Shown here in pieces: positions 38,813 through 48,349 of a stretch of 64,000 nt of DNA. A program made the translations under genes and the position numbers. Positions within the stretch are counted from its first letter, which is position 1, and each line of letters starts with the position of its first letter. The notes under the pieces are model-generated. The model did no database searches and was not told where the DNA came from. It was given only the letters and a program-made list of their open reading frames with translations. Source of the stretch: Sphingobacteriia bacterium (lineage in GTDB: Bacteria > Bacteroidota > Bacteroidia > Chitinophagales > Chitinophagaceae); contig JAECQP010000014.1 of assembly GCA_015999745.1 (NCBI GenBank), positions 1 to 64,000 of the forward strand. The letters are read 5' to 3'.

Positions 38813-40939
38813 ATGGAAAAAGTGAACTGGAAAGTGGAAGGCATGAGTTGTACCAACTGTGCCCTCACCATCGATAAATACCTGCAGGGAAAAGGACTGG
38901 AAGATGTAAGGGTGAATTTTATAGGAGGCGACGTAAGTTTTACGCTGCCTGAAGGCATTACCAAAACAGAAATACAAAAGGGAATAGACGGGTTGGGCTA
39001 TCATGTAAAAAACGGGGACCTTGCTGCAACCGGAAAAAAGAAATTGTTTAAATCGCATTTGGAGCGATTCCTGTTCTGCGCAGTATTTACCATTCCGCTG
39101 ATGCTGCATATGATCCCGGGAGTGCATATCCACTGGCTGATGAATCCCTATGTGCAGATTGCATTAACGCTGCCTGTATTCATTACAGGGATGGATTTTT
39201 TTGGAAGAAGCGCCATCCACAGTGTAATGAAAGGCATTCCCAATATGAATGTGCTGATTACCATCGGCGCCGTTGCTTCTTTTGTTTACAGCCTCTACGG
39301 AACATTCACGGGCCAGGCCGCAGAGTATATGTTTTATGAAACAACCGCCACCATCCTTACCCTGGTATTCCTGGGAAACTGGCTGGAAGACAAATCCGTT
39401 GAAACCACGCAGGCCTCCCTGCGGAAACTGGTGAGTTCGCAAAAGACCATGGCCAACATGATTGCCTACGATGATCAGCACCAGGAACATATTTTCCCGG
39501 TGGAAAGCAGTACGTTGAAAACAGGCGACCTGATCCTCATTAAATCGGGAGAAGCGATTCCCATGGATTGTAAGATCTTATCGGGCGAAATTTCTGTGAA
39601 CGAATCGATTGTAACCGGAGAATTCATTCCGGTAGATAAAACCATAAAAGACCAGCTCATTGGCGGAAGTATTGCCGTAAGCGGATCTGTGAAAGCCTAT
39701 GTTACCGCGGTTGGCCCCGACAGTGTGCTGGGTAATATCCTGCAACTTGTTAAAAATGCACAAACCGAAAAACCACCTGTTCAACAACTGGCAGATAAGA
39801 TCAGTGCCGTATTTGTTCCGGTAGTAGTAGGCATTTCCTTACTAACACTGCTCCTGAACTATACGCTTGCCGGTCAGGATTTCACCCATAGCCTCATGAG
39901 GGCCATTGCGGTGCTGGTGATTGCCTGCCCCTGCGCCATGGGACTGGCCACTCCGGCAGCCATTGCGGTTGGATTGGGAAGGGCTGCAAGAAACGGGGTG
40001 CTGTTTAAGAATACCAGGAGCCTTGAATTATTCAAAGACATCAAACAAGTGGTATTTGATAAAACCGGAACACTCACCACCGGACAGTTCGCCATTGCAT
40101 CCGCAGGGCTTACAGCCGAAGGTGAAAGCGTTGGCATGGATGAAGTAAAACGCATTGCCTATTCGCTGGAAAAATATTCCAACCATCCCCTGGCCAAAAC
40201 CATTGCCAAAGAATGGAAAACCGGTCAGGATATCCGTTTTACGGCAGTGGAGGAAGTGAAAGGATTTGGCATGAAAGGAACCGACCGCGATGGCAATGAA
40301 TACATTATTGGTTCCTATAAGGCAGCTGAGCAACTGATTAAAGACAGAACGCACAATATTTATATTCTCCGGAACAATGAATTGCTGGGCTGGGTAGACC
40401 TGGCCGACCAGGTAAGGCCGGAGGCTGCCACCCTGGTCCAGTACCTGAACAGCAGAGGCATCAGCACCATACTGCTGAGTGGGGACAGAAGGGAAAGTTG
40501 TGAATTGCTGGCGAAGCAACTTCATATCAGCGAAGTATATGCCGAACAGTCGCCTGCAGAAAAACTGGAACGCATAGCAGCCTTAACCGCCGCGAACCCT
40601 ACAGTGATGGTGGGCGATGGCATTAATGATGCGCCTGCACTGGCCAAGGCCACGGTAGGTATTTCACTGAGCGAAGCCTCACAGGTAGCTATGCAAAGTG
40701 CAGAAGTGGTATTGATGAACAACGGGCTCAAACACCTGCCACTGGCATTGGGACTGGGCAAACATACCTACCTGACCATTCAGCAGAATTTATTCTGGGC
40801 ATTGTTCTATAATGTACTGGCCATTCCTGTTGCAGCAATGGGCATGCTGAGCCCGGCCTTTAGCGCACTGGCCATGGGATTAAGCGATGTAGTATTGGCC
40901 ATCAACTCTGTAAGGCTTAATTTCAAGAAAGTTGCATAA
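38813..40939 (+). CDS. Heavy-metal (copper-type) translocating P1B ATPase
   Basis: HMA GMSCTNCALTID; CPCAMGLATPAAIAVG; DKTGTLTTG; GDGINDAPALAKATVGIS. Confidence 0.93.
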   Translation: MEKVNWKVEGMSCTNCALTIDKYLQGKGLEDVRVNFIGGDVSFTLPEGITKTEIQKGIDGLGYHVKNGDLAATGKKKLFKSHLERFLFCAVFTIPLMLHMIPGVHIHWLMNPYVQIALTLPVFITGMDFFGRSAIHSVMKGIPNMNVLITIGAVASFVYSLYGTFTGQAAEYMFYETTATILTLVFLGNWLEDKSVETTQASLRKLVSSQKTMANMIAYDDQHQEHIFPVESSTLKTGDLILIKSGEAIPMDCKILSGEISVNESIVTGEFIPVDKTIKDQLIGGSIAVSGSVKAYVTAVGPDSVLGNILQLVKNAQTEKPPVQQLADKISAVFVPVVVGISLLTLLLNYTLAGQDFTHSLMRAIAVLVIACPCAMGLATPAAIAVGLGRAARNGVLFKNTRSLELFKDIKQVVFDKTGTLTTGQFAIASAGLTAEGESVGMDEVKRIAYSLEKYSNHPLAKTIAKEWKTGQDIRFTAVEEVKGFGMKGTDRDGNEYIIGSYKAAEQLIKDRTHNIYILRNNELLGWVDLADQVRPEAATLVQYLNSRGISTILLSGDRRESCELLAKQLHISEVYAEQSPAEKLERIAALTAANPTVMVGDGINDAPALAKATVGISLSEASQVAMQSAEVVLMNNGLKHLPLALGLGKHTYLTIQQNLFWALFYNVLAIPVAAMGMLSPAFSALAMGLSDVVLAINSVRLNFKKVA

Positions 40940-42848
40940 GTCTTTGCCCACACCAAAAGAAATATTAAAAAAATACTGGAAACACGATTCATTCCGGCCC
41001 CTGCAGGAAGAAATCATCCGGTCTGTATTGTCGGGCAACGACACACTGGCGCTGTTGCCGACAGGCGGCGGGAAATCGATTTGTTTTCAGGTACCCGGCA
41101 TCATGCTGGATGGCCTTTGCCTGGTCATTAGTCCGCTGATTGCTCTGATGCGCGATCAGGTAGACGCCTTGAACAACAAGGGAATTCCTGCAGCAGCCTT
41201 ACACAGCGGCCTGAGTTATTATGAAGTAAAAAAATTATTGCTGGATGCGGCCGACGGGGCATTCAAATTTTTATACTGTTCGCCAGAACGGCTGGAAAGC
41301 AGGCTTTTTATGGATTATATGCCGGTGTTGCCGGTGAGCCTGCTGGTCATCGATGAGGCACACTGCATTTCTCAGTGGGGATACGATTTCAGGCCACCCT
41401 ATTTACGAATCGCCGCTACCCGAAAACAGCTTCCGGATATTCCACTGATTGCACTGACTGCTTCGGCAACACCGCTGGTGCAGGAAGACATTGTGCAGAA
41501 ACTGGAACTGAAAAAAACAGCCGTATTCCGGCAATCCTTTGAAAGGCCTAATTTATCCTACAGCAATTTTCAGGTAGCAAGCAAACTCAATAAAATTCTC
41601 GACATACTGAACAAAGTACCGGGCAGCAGTATTGTGTACTGCAATAACAGAAAACAAACTAAAAAAATTGCAGAGGCATTGTTGTTACAGGGCATTGCGG
41701 CGGATTATTACCATGCAGGGCTGGCGCAGCCGGTCCGGGAAATGAAGCAGCAGGCCTGGATCCAGAATAAGATCCGTACTATGGTATGTACCAATGCATT
41801 TGGTATGGGCATCGACAAACCGGATGTACGGGTGGTGATCCATCATGATGTAACGGAATGCCTGGAGAACTATTACCAGGAAGCAGGAAGGGCCGGAAGA
41901 GACGGCAAAAAAGCCTATGCTGTTTTATTGTATCAGCAAAAAGACCTGAATGACCTGGTAGCGAATACCGCTAAAAAATTCCCTTCCATCAAACTGATCA
42001 AACAGGTGTACCAGGCTATTGCAGATTATCTCCAGATTCCGGTTGGAAATGGGGAAGGCATCTACTACGATTTTGACCTTGCTGCATTCACCAGGCATTT
42101 TAAACTGGAAAGCCTGCTGGTCATCAATGTCCTGAAAGTGCTGGAACAGGAAGACCATATCAGTTTTGCTGAAAATATTTTTCTGCCAACACAGCTTAGT
42201 TTCACTGTAGACAGGGAGGGATTGAATTTGTTTGAAAAAGAATATCCCGATCTGGAACCGGTGATCAAATCGTTGCTGAGAACCTATGAAGGCATCATCG
42301 ACAACCGGGTTTCCGTATACGAACAACAAGTAGGAAAAATCTGCAGGCGCAAGGCGGATGAGATTACCACAGCATTTAAGGAATTGGCTAAACATGGCAT
42401 CGTTGAGTATCTTCCTAAAAAAGAAACGCCCCAGATTCAGTTTCTGTTGAACCGGGCGCCGGCGGAATACCTCGTCATACACCAGGATGCCTACCTGCAA
42501 CGAAAAAAATTATACGAGGAAAGGATCAACACCATTCTTCAGTACACAAAGGAACTTACCGGCTGCAGAAGCCGTTTCATCTCCAATTATTTTGGAGACC
42601 AGTCTACCAAAACCTGTGGTATCTGCGACAATTGCCTGAATGCAAAAAAGAAACCGCTAACTCCGGAAGAATTAACAAGGCTGGAAGAAGAACTGAAAAA
42701 AATCGCGACCAAACCACTGGCGCTGGAAGAACTATTGCTTTCCTTCAAACAGTTGAGCGAAGAAAAAATCTGGGCCGCATTGGACTTCCTGCAATCGGAA
42801 GAGAAAATCAGGATCAGCGAAACCCGCCAAATTTGGTGGATCGGGTAA
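40932..42848 (+). CDS. recQ: ATP-dependent DNA helicase RecQ
   Basis: FRPLQEEIIRSVLSGNDTLALLPTGGGKSICFQVPG, DEAHCISQWGYDFRPPY, AGRAGRDGKKA, zinc-binding CRSRFI...CGICDNC; TTG start. Confidence 0.95.
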   Translation: MHKSLPTPKEILKKYWKHDSFRPLQEEIIRSVLSGNDTLALLPTGGGKSICFQVPGIMLDGLCLVISPLIALMRDQVDALNNKGIPAAALHSGLSYYEVKKLLLDAADGAFKFLYCSPERLESRLFMDYMPVLPVSLLVIDEAHCISQWGYDFRPPYLRIAATRKQLPDIPLIALTASATPLVQEDIVQKLELKKTAVFRQSFERPNLSYSNFQVASKLNKILDILNKVPGSSIVYCNNRKQTKKIAEALLLQGIAADYYHAGLAQPVREMKQQAWIQNKIRTMVCTNAFGMGIDKPDVRVVIHHDVTECLENYYQEAGRAGRDGKKAYAVLLYQQKDLNDLVANTAKKFPSIKLIKQVYQAIADYLQIPVGNGEGIYYDFDLAAFTRHFKLESLLVINVLKVLEQEDHISFAENIFLPTQLSFTVDREGLNLFEKEYPDLEPVIKSLLRTYEGIIDNRVSVYEQQVGKICRRKADEITTAFKELAKHGIVEYLPKKETPQIQFLLNRAPAEYLVIHQDAYLQRKKLYEERINTILQYTKELTGCRSRFISNYFGDQSTKTCGICDNCLNAKKKPLTPEELTRLEEELKKIATKPLALEELLLSFKQLSEEKIWAALDFLQSEEKIRISETRQIWWIG

Positions 42849-42862
42849 TCCTGCAGGCCGGA

Positions 42863-44401
42863 TCAATACGATCTTCTGCTTCGCCCCGAACTCCTGCCGC
42901 CCAGTCCCAGCGCACCTAAGAGGCTGCGCGTAATAATTGCAGCGGCCGTTCTGCCTGCCTGCTTTACTACGGGATTGTCGAAAAAACTTTCCGCTTTTTC
43001 GGCGGGTTTGGAGGAAGTTTTTTCTGTTTCTGCTATATGTTCACTGGCCACTTCCAGTTTGGCCGTGAGTATTTCATAGGCGCTTTCACTGTCAATCACC
43101 TGGTTGTATTTGGAAGCCAGTTTGCTTTTGGCAACACTGGCATCAATCTCAGCATCCGTTAATACGTCCATTCTGCTTCTGGGAGAACAGAGCATGGTAT
43201 GAACCAATGGTGTTGGAATACCTTTTTCGTTGAGCATTGTTACCAGGGCTTCCCCAATACCCAGTTGGGTGAGCAGGGCGTCAATATCATAAAACGGTGT
43301 TTCAGGAAAATTCTCCGCAGCCTGTTTAATCGTTTTACGATCCGCAGCAGTAAAGGCGCGCAGTGCATGCTGAATCTTCATCCCCAACTGTCCAAGAATA
43401 GAAGCCGGTATATCCTGCGGGTTCTGCGTACAAAAAAAGATACCGATCCCTTTGGAACGGATCAGTTTGATCACTGTTTCCAGTTGTTGCAACAGGGCAT
43501 CGGAGGCTTCCTGGAAAATCAGGTGTGCTTCATCAATGAACAACACCAGTTTGGGTTTATCCAGGTCACCTTCTTCCGGGCTGCCGGCATACAATTCTGC
43601 CAGCAACTGTAACATAAAAGTGGAGAACAACTTGGGCTTGTCCTGCATATCGGTTACCCGCAGAATATTGATCATACCCCTGCCATCATCGCTAATACGC
43701 ATCAGGTCGTCCATCTCAAAACTTTTTTCACCAAAAAAAATATCGGCGCCCTGTTGCTGCAACTCAATCACTTTACGCAGGATGGTGCCGGTAGAAGTGG
43801 TGGAAATTTTACCATAGGTTTTTTCAATCTCCGCCTTTCCTTCTGCGCCTATGTACTGTAATACTTTAATGAAATCTTTCAGATCCAGTAAAGGAAGCAG
43901 GTTATCATCGCAATATTTAAAGATGAGGGAAACCAGGCCACCCTGGGTATCATTCAGGCCAAGGATCTTGCTCAGCAATACCGGGCCAAATTCACTGACG
44001 GTAGCCCTTAACTGAACGCCCTTGCCGCCGTTCAGGGTCATCAGTTCTGCCGGGTAAGCTTCCGGGACCCATTGCACGCCTGTTTTAGCCGCCCGTTCAT
44101 TGATCTTATCATTGGCAACACCTGCCGCTGCTATGCCGCTCAAATCGCCCTTAATGTCCATCAGCAACACCGGTACGCTGTTATCGCTGAGGCATTCACT
44201 GAGTACCTGCAGGGTTTTGGTTTTACCGGTTCCGGTAGCGCCTGCAATGAGCCCGTGGCGGTTCATGGTTTTCAACGGAAGGTATACTGCTGCATCCGGT
44301 ACCACTTCCCCATCCAGTATACCCACACCTATTTTCACCTTCTCTCCCTTAAAACTGTATCCTGTATTTACTGCTTCTGCAAATGCGGACTGATTGGCCA
44401 T
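42863..44401 (-). CDS. HerA-like/DUF853 ATPase
   Basis: GLIAGATGTGKTKTLQVLSECLSDNSVPVLLMDIKGDLSG; LVLFIDEAHLIF; C-terminal GLGGRSSGRSRRSY. Start at MANQSAF preferred. Confidence 0.9.
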   Translation of the reverse strand: MANQSAFAEAVNTGYSFKGEKVKIGVGILDGEVVPDAAVYLPLKTMNRHGLIAGATGTGKTKTLQVLSECLSDNSVPVLLMDIKGDLSGIAAAGVANDKINERAAKTGVQWVPEAYPAELMTLNGGKGVQLRATVSEFGPVLLSKILGLNDTQGGLVSLIFKYCDDNLLPLLDLKDFIKVLQYIGAEGKAEIEKTYGKISTTSTGTILRKVIELQQQGADIFFGEKSFEMDDLMRISDDGRGMINILRVTDMQDKPKLFSTFMLQLLAELYAGSPEEGDLDKPKLVLFIDEAHLIFQEASDALLQQLETVIKLIRSKGIGIFFCTQNPQDIPASILGQLGMKIQHALRAFTAADRKTIKQAAENFPETPFYDIDALLTQLGIGEALVTMLNEKGIPTPLVHTMLCSPRSRMDVLTDAEIDASVAKSKLASKYNQVIDSESAYEILTAKLEVASEHIAETEKTSSKPAEKAESFFDNPVVKQAGRTAAAIITRSLLGALGLGGRSSGRSRRSY

Positions 44402-44507
44402 GTGTTGTTTATTTACTGCAAAATAACAAATGATCCACGAATTACATCCGCTAAAATGAGGCAGGTGCATGCTGCTGTAATTGCCTCAATCAGGTTAACT
44501 TTACGGC

Positions 44508-45455
44508 ATGAAAAAATGGTTCATCCTTGCTGCACTTACGGCTGGTGTAGCGGGAGCAATTTCTTTTACCACGATTGCTCCGATCAAAACAAAAGCCGCC
44601 CTGGGCGAGCAACTGTTCAACGAAAAAATATTGTCGAAGGATTCATCGGTCAGCTGTGCAAGCTGTCATATTCCTTCCCGCGGATTTGCAGACAGTGCGG
44701 CCTTCAGTATCGGCATTGGCGGAACACCCACCACCCGCAACACGCCTTCTGTACTCAACATGAAACACCGGCCTTATTTTTTCTGGGACGGGAGAGCGGG
44801 CTCGCTGGAACAACAGGCTTTGATGCCGATTGCCAACAAAGACGAAATGGGTTTACCGGTTGCAGAAGCGGTGCAGCGCCTGCGGGCAAGCAAAACCTAC
44901 CGGAACCTGTTCACGAAAATATTCGGCAGCCTCCCCACTGCAAAAAATTTATCAGCAGCGCTGGCCGCCTACGAAAAAACACTGGAGACCGACGACAGCA
45001 AATTTGACCTGTCTTTTGATGAAGAGTTTCCGCTAACCGAATCTGAAGAAAGAGGACGAGTCCTGTTTGTGGGAGAAAAGGCCAAATGTTTCGATTGCCA
45101 TATGGGGCCCGACTTTACGAACGACGATTTCAAAAACATTGGCCTGTACAATGGAACAACACTCAAAGATGCCGGCCGATACAATATCTCCCGCAGGAAG
45201 GAAGACCTGGGTAAGTTCAAAACACCGGGATTAAGGAATGTGGCCATCACTGCACCTTATATGCACAACGGCCGGTTTAAAACACTGGAAGAAGTGGTGG
45301 ATTATTATAATAACCCCAAGGCCTTTGTTCAGCATCCGGTGAACATAGACGAAAGCCTCCAAAAGCCGCTGGGACTAACGCCCGGTGAAAAAACCGACCT
45401 GGTGAACTTTCTGAAAACTTTGACTGATAAGCGTTTTGCCGGAAAAACGGACTGA
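44508..45455 (+). CDS. Di-heme cytochrome c peroxidase
   Basis: Two CxxCH (CASCH, CFDCH); RNTPSVLNMKHRPYFFWDGRAGSLEQQ; FKTPGLRNVAITAPYMHNGRF. Confidence 0.92.
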   Translation: MKKWFILAALTAGVAGAISFTTIAPIKTKAALGEQLFNEKILSKDSSVSCASCHIPSRGFADSAAFSIGIGGTPTTRNTPSVLNMKHRPYFFWDGRAGSLEQQALMPIANKDEMGLPVAEAVQRLRASKTYRNLFTKIFGSLPTAKNLSAALAAYEKTLETDDSKFDLSFDEEFPLTESEERGRVLFVGEKAKCFDCHMGPDFTNDDFKNIGLYNGTTLKDAGRYNISRRKEDLGKFKTPGLRNVAITAPYMHNGRFKTLEEVVDYYNNPKAFVQHPVNIDESLQKPLGLTPGEKTDLVNFLKTLTDKRFAGKTD

Positions 45456-45526
45456 TTATTTTAACAAAAGATTGGAAAGGGTTGTTTGTAAATTGCAGTT
45501 AGTTTATCTTTAATACAAACACTTAA

Positions 45527-46228
45527 ATGATGGAAGACAAGAAACAGTACAAAATTCTGCTTTGTGAGGACGATGCCAACCTGGGCATGGTTTTAAAAAA
45601 TTACCTGGAGCTGAATGATTATGATATCACCCTCGAAAGAGACGGTAAATTAGGGCTGGCTGCTTTTCAACGAGAGAAATTCGACATCTGCCTGTTAGAC
45701 GTAATGATGCCCAATATGGACGGATTTACCCTGGCAGAAGAAATCAGGGATATTGACCCCGATGTGCCTTTGTTCTTCCTGAGTGCCAAAACCATGAAAG
45801 AAGATATCATCCAGGGTTATAAACTGGGAGCGGATGATTATATCACCAAACCTTTCGACAGCGAAGTGTTGCTGCTCAAAATAAAAGCCATTCTGAAAAG
45901 AAACGAAGAAGAAAACAGGATCAACGACAATGTTGAGTTTGACCTGGCTTCCTATCATTTTAACCCCAAACTGCGCGAGCTGAAAAAAGGAGATGCGGTG
46001 CAAACCCTTTCTCCCAAAGAGAATGAATTACTGAAGATGCTGGCCGAACACAAGAACGATTTGTTACCGCGCGAAAGAGCCCTGAAGAAAATCTGGGGCA
46101 GCGATACGTATTTCAACGGAAGAAGCATGGACGTATATATTGCCAAGCTCCGCAAATACCTGAAAGAAGATCCGGCTATTGAAATTGTGAACATTCACGG
46201 AAACGGCTTCAGGCTGGTAGCGCCTTAG
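45527..46228 (+). CDS. OmpR-family response regulator (RprY-like)
   Basis: Receiver KILLCEDDANLGMVLKNYLELNDY, LLDVMMPNMDGF, K in TKPFDSEVL; winged helix MDVYIAKLRKYLKEDPAIEIVNIHGNGFRL. Confidence 0.9.
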   Translation: MMEDKKQYKILLCEDDANLGMVLKNYLELNDYDITLERDGKLGLAAFQREKFDICLLDVMMPNMDGFTLAEEIRDIDPDVPLFFLSAKTMKEDIIQGYKLGADDYITKPFDSEVLLLKIKAILKRNEEENRINDNVEFDLASYHFNPKLRELKKGDAVQTLSPKENELLKMLAEHKNDLLPRERALKKIWGSDTYFNGRSMDVYIAKLRKYLKEDPAIEIVNIHGNGFRLVAP

Positions 46229-46231
46229 CCC

Positions 46232-47263
46232 TTAACTGAATAATTCTCCTCCGGCACCCTTCTGCATTGCAACCCCAAGATGATTGTAGGCTTTCAAAGT
46301 AGCTTCCCTTCCTCTTGGGGTTCTTTGCAAAAATCCTTCCTGTATCAGGAATGGTTCATATACTTCTTCAATCGTGCCTGATTCTTCCCCTACTGCTGTG
46401 GCAATAGTGGTAATACCCACAGGGCCTCCCTTAAATTTATTGATAATGGTTGCCAGAATACGGTTGTCCATTTCGTCCAGGCCATGCGCATCCACATTCA
46501 ACGCTTTCAACGCATGTTGCGTAATGCCCAGATCAATCTGTCCGTCGTTCAGCACCTGTGCAAAATCGCGTACCCGGCGCAGCAGGCCATTGGCAATACG
46601 CGGCGTTCCCCTGCTCCTGCGTGCAATTTCTGCGGCTGCATCGGCTGTGATGGTGGTTTGCAGAATGGCTGCGCTTCTTTCAATGATTTTCTGCAGTACG
46701 GAAGCATTGTAATACTCCAGCCTCGACTTAATGCCAAATCTCGATAGCAAAGGAGCTGTCAGCAACCCGCTCCTGGTGGTTGCGCCCACCAGGGTAAAAG
46801 GGTTCAGGTTAATCTGAACACTTCTTGCATTGGGCCCGGAATCGATCATGATATCGATCTTAAAATCCTCCATGGCAGCATAGAGGTATTCTTCCACTAC
46901 GGTACTTAACCGGTGAATTTCATCTATGAACAACACATCGTTGGGCTGCAGGTTGGTCAGCAAACCGGCAAGGTCACCGGGTTTTTCGATCACCGGACCG
47001 GAGGTTTCCCTGATATTCACCCCCAGTTCATTGGCAACAATACGGCTCAGGGTGGTTTTACCCAGTCCCGGAGGTCCGTGAAACAGGATATGGTCCAGGG
47101 CTTCTCCCCTTAATTTGGCTGCCTTAATAAATATGATCAGGTTCTCGATCAGTTGGGGCTGACCGGAAAAATCATCTATTTCTTGAGGACGTATGCTGTT
47201 CTCAAACTCCTTATCGGCCGGGTTGAGGTTGCTGCTATCACTATTCAGGTTGTTGTTCGGCAT
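46232..47263 (-). CDS. ruvB: Holliday junction branch migration helicase RuvB
   Basis: [81 protein letters not shown]. Confidence 0.97.
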   Translation of the reverse strand: MPNNNLNSDSSNLNPADKEFENSIRPQEIDDFSGQPQLIENLIIFIKAAKLRGEALDHILFHGPPGLGKTTLSRIVANELGVNIRETSGPVIEKPGDLAGLLTNLQPNDVLFIDEIHRLSTVVEEYLYAAMEDFKIDIMIDSGPNARSVQINLNPFTLVGATTRSGLLTAPLLSRFGIKSRLEYYNASVLQKIIERSAAILQTTITADAAAEIARRSRGTPRIANGLLRRVRDFAQVLNDGQIDLGITQHALKALNVDAHGLDEMDNRILATIINKFKGGPVGITTIATAVGEESGTIEEVYEPFLIQEGFLQRTPRGREATLKAYNHLGVAMQKGAGGELFS

Positions 47264-47315
47264 AACTTATCGAAATTACAAAAAATGCAGTGCTATCTTT
47301 ATATAAATTTCAGTT

Positions 47316-47966
47316 ATGCAGCAGAGAAAAGCCTTGTTACTGGGAGCTACCGGGCTAACCGGCAGCCTATTACTCCCCCGCCTGCTGGAATCTGATCTCT
47401 ACAGCAGCGTTACCATTTACGTAAGAAAGCCTACCGGCCTCAGCCATCCCAAACTGATAGAGGAGGTCATTGACTACGATACCATCGATACCGCAGCGGA
47501 AGTGGACGACGTGTATTGTTGTTTGGGCACCACTATCCGGATTGCCAAAACCCGGGAAGCATTTACCAAAGTAGACCTGCACTATCCTGTTAAAATAGCA
47601 AGGCTTCAGCTGGATGCAGGCAGCAAGCGTTTCATGGTCATCAGCGCCATGGGTGCAAACCCACGGTCAATGATTTTTTACAACAGAACCAAAGGGCTGA
47701 TGGAAGAAGCTTTGCAGCGGATGGATTATCCTTCCCTGTATATTTTCAGGCCCTCCTTTATAACAGGCAACAGAACGGAAAAAAGAGCCGGTGAAAAAGC
47801 GGCCATCCGGATTGCACAGTGGATCAACCCATTACTGGTGGGTCCGCTCAGGAACTATGCATCCGTGAAAGCCACCGCCATAGCGGATTGTATGCTGCAC
47901 CATGCATCCGAAGGAAAGTCCGGCAATCATTGTATCCTTTCGGGGTCCATCAGGAATTTTGAATAA
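47316..47966 (+). CDS. NAD(P)H-binding oxidoreductase (HTATIP2/YbjT-like)
   Basis: ALLLGATGLTGSLLLPRLLES; CCLGTTIRIAKTREAFTKVDLHYPVKIARLQLDAGSKRFMVISAMGANP. Confidence 0.88.
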   Translation: MQQRKALLLGATGLTGSLLLPRLLESDLYSSVTIYVRKPTGLSHPKLIEEVIDYDTIDTAAEVDDVYCCLGTTIRIAKTREAFTKVDLHYPVKIARLQLDAGSKRFMVISAMGANPRSMIFYNRTKGLMEEALQRMDYPSLYIFRPSFITGNRTEKRAGEKAAIRIAQWINPLLVGPLRNYASVKATAIADCMLHHASEGKSGNHCILSGSIRNFE

Positions 47967-48307
47967 TCATACTGCATATTGTATGAGTTGCAGCACCAGG
48001 TCGGGATCCGGGCAGTTGCGCAGGTAATGATCTGTGTCTGGCAATGAAAAAACCGGCTTCTGCTGTACACCGTCCGGTGCCCGGCATAACCGCCTATCCC
48101 AAATTTCGCTTCCTGCCGGGCGAGTAGTCCTGATACAAATTCTGAAAAACGCCCGGTATCCTCTATGACTTCGCCAGTCAACCCTGTATTGGCTTCCGTA
48201 AAATCCATTTTCAGCATCCGCCGGGTTTTCGGATTGAAAGACACCACGGGATGTATGGCAGTTGCCGGCAGTGATTTTAACCATTCTTTGAATTCTGTTG
48301 TGTTCAT
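47967..48307 (-). pseudogene. M23-family peptidase remnant with internal deletion and frameshift (catalytic core absent)
   Basis: N-terminal frame ends ...EAKFGIGGYAGHRTVYSRSRFF; next frame continues FSLPDTDHYLRNCPDPDLVLQLIQYAV*; expected metallopeptidase core between them missing; junction near 48046-48055. Confidence 0.55.
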
Positions 48308-48349
48308 CAAAGCTGCGTTCTATCTTTAAGGTTACGCAAAATTAACTAT

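Noticed and set aside
44072-45007. 311-aa plus-strand ORF spanning the HerA/peroxidase divergent region
   Set aside because: Overlaps two well-supported genes (antisense to one, out of frame with the other); no recognisable domain.
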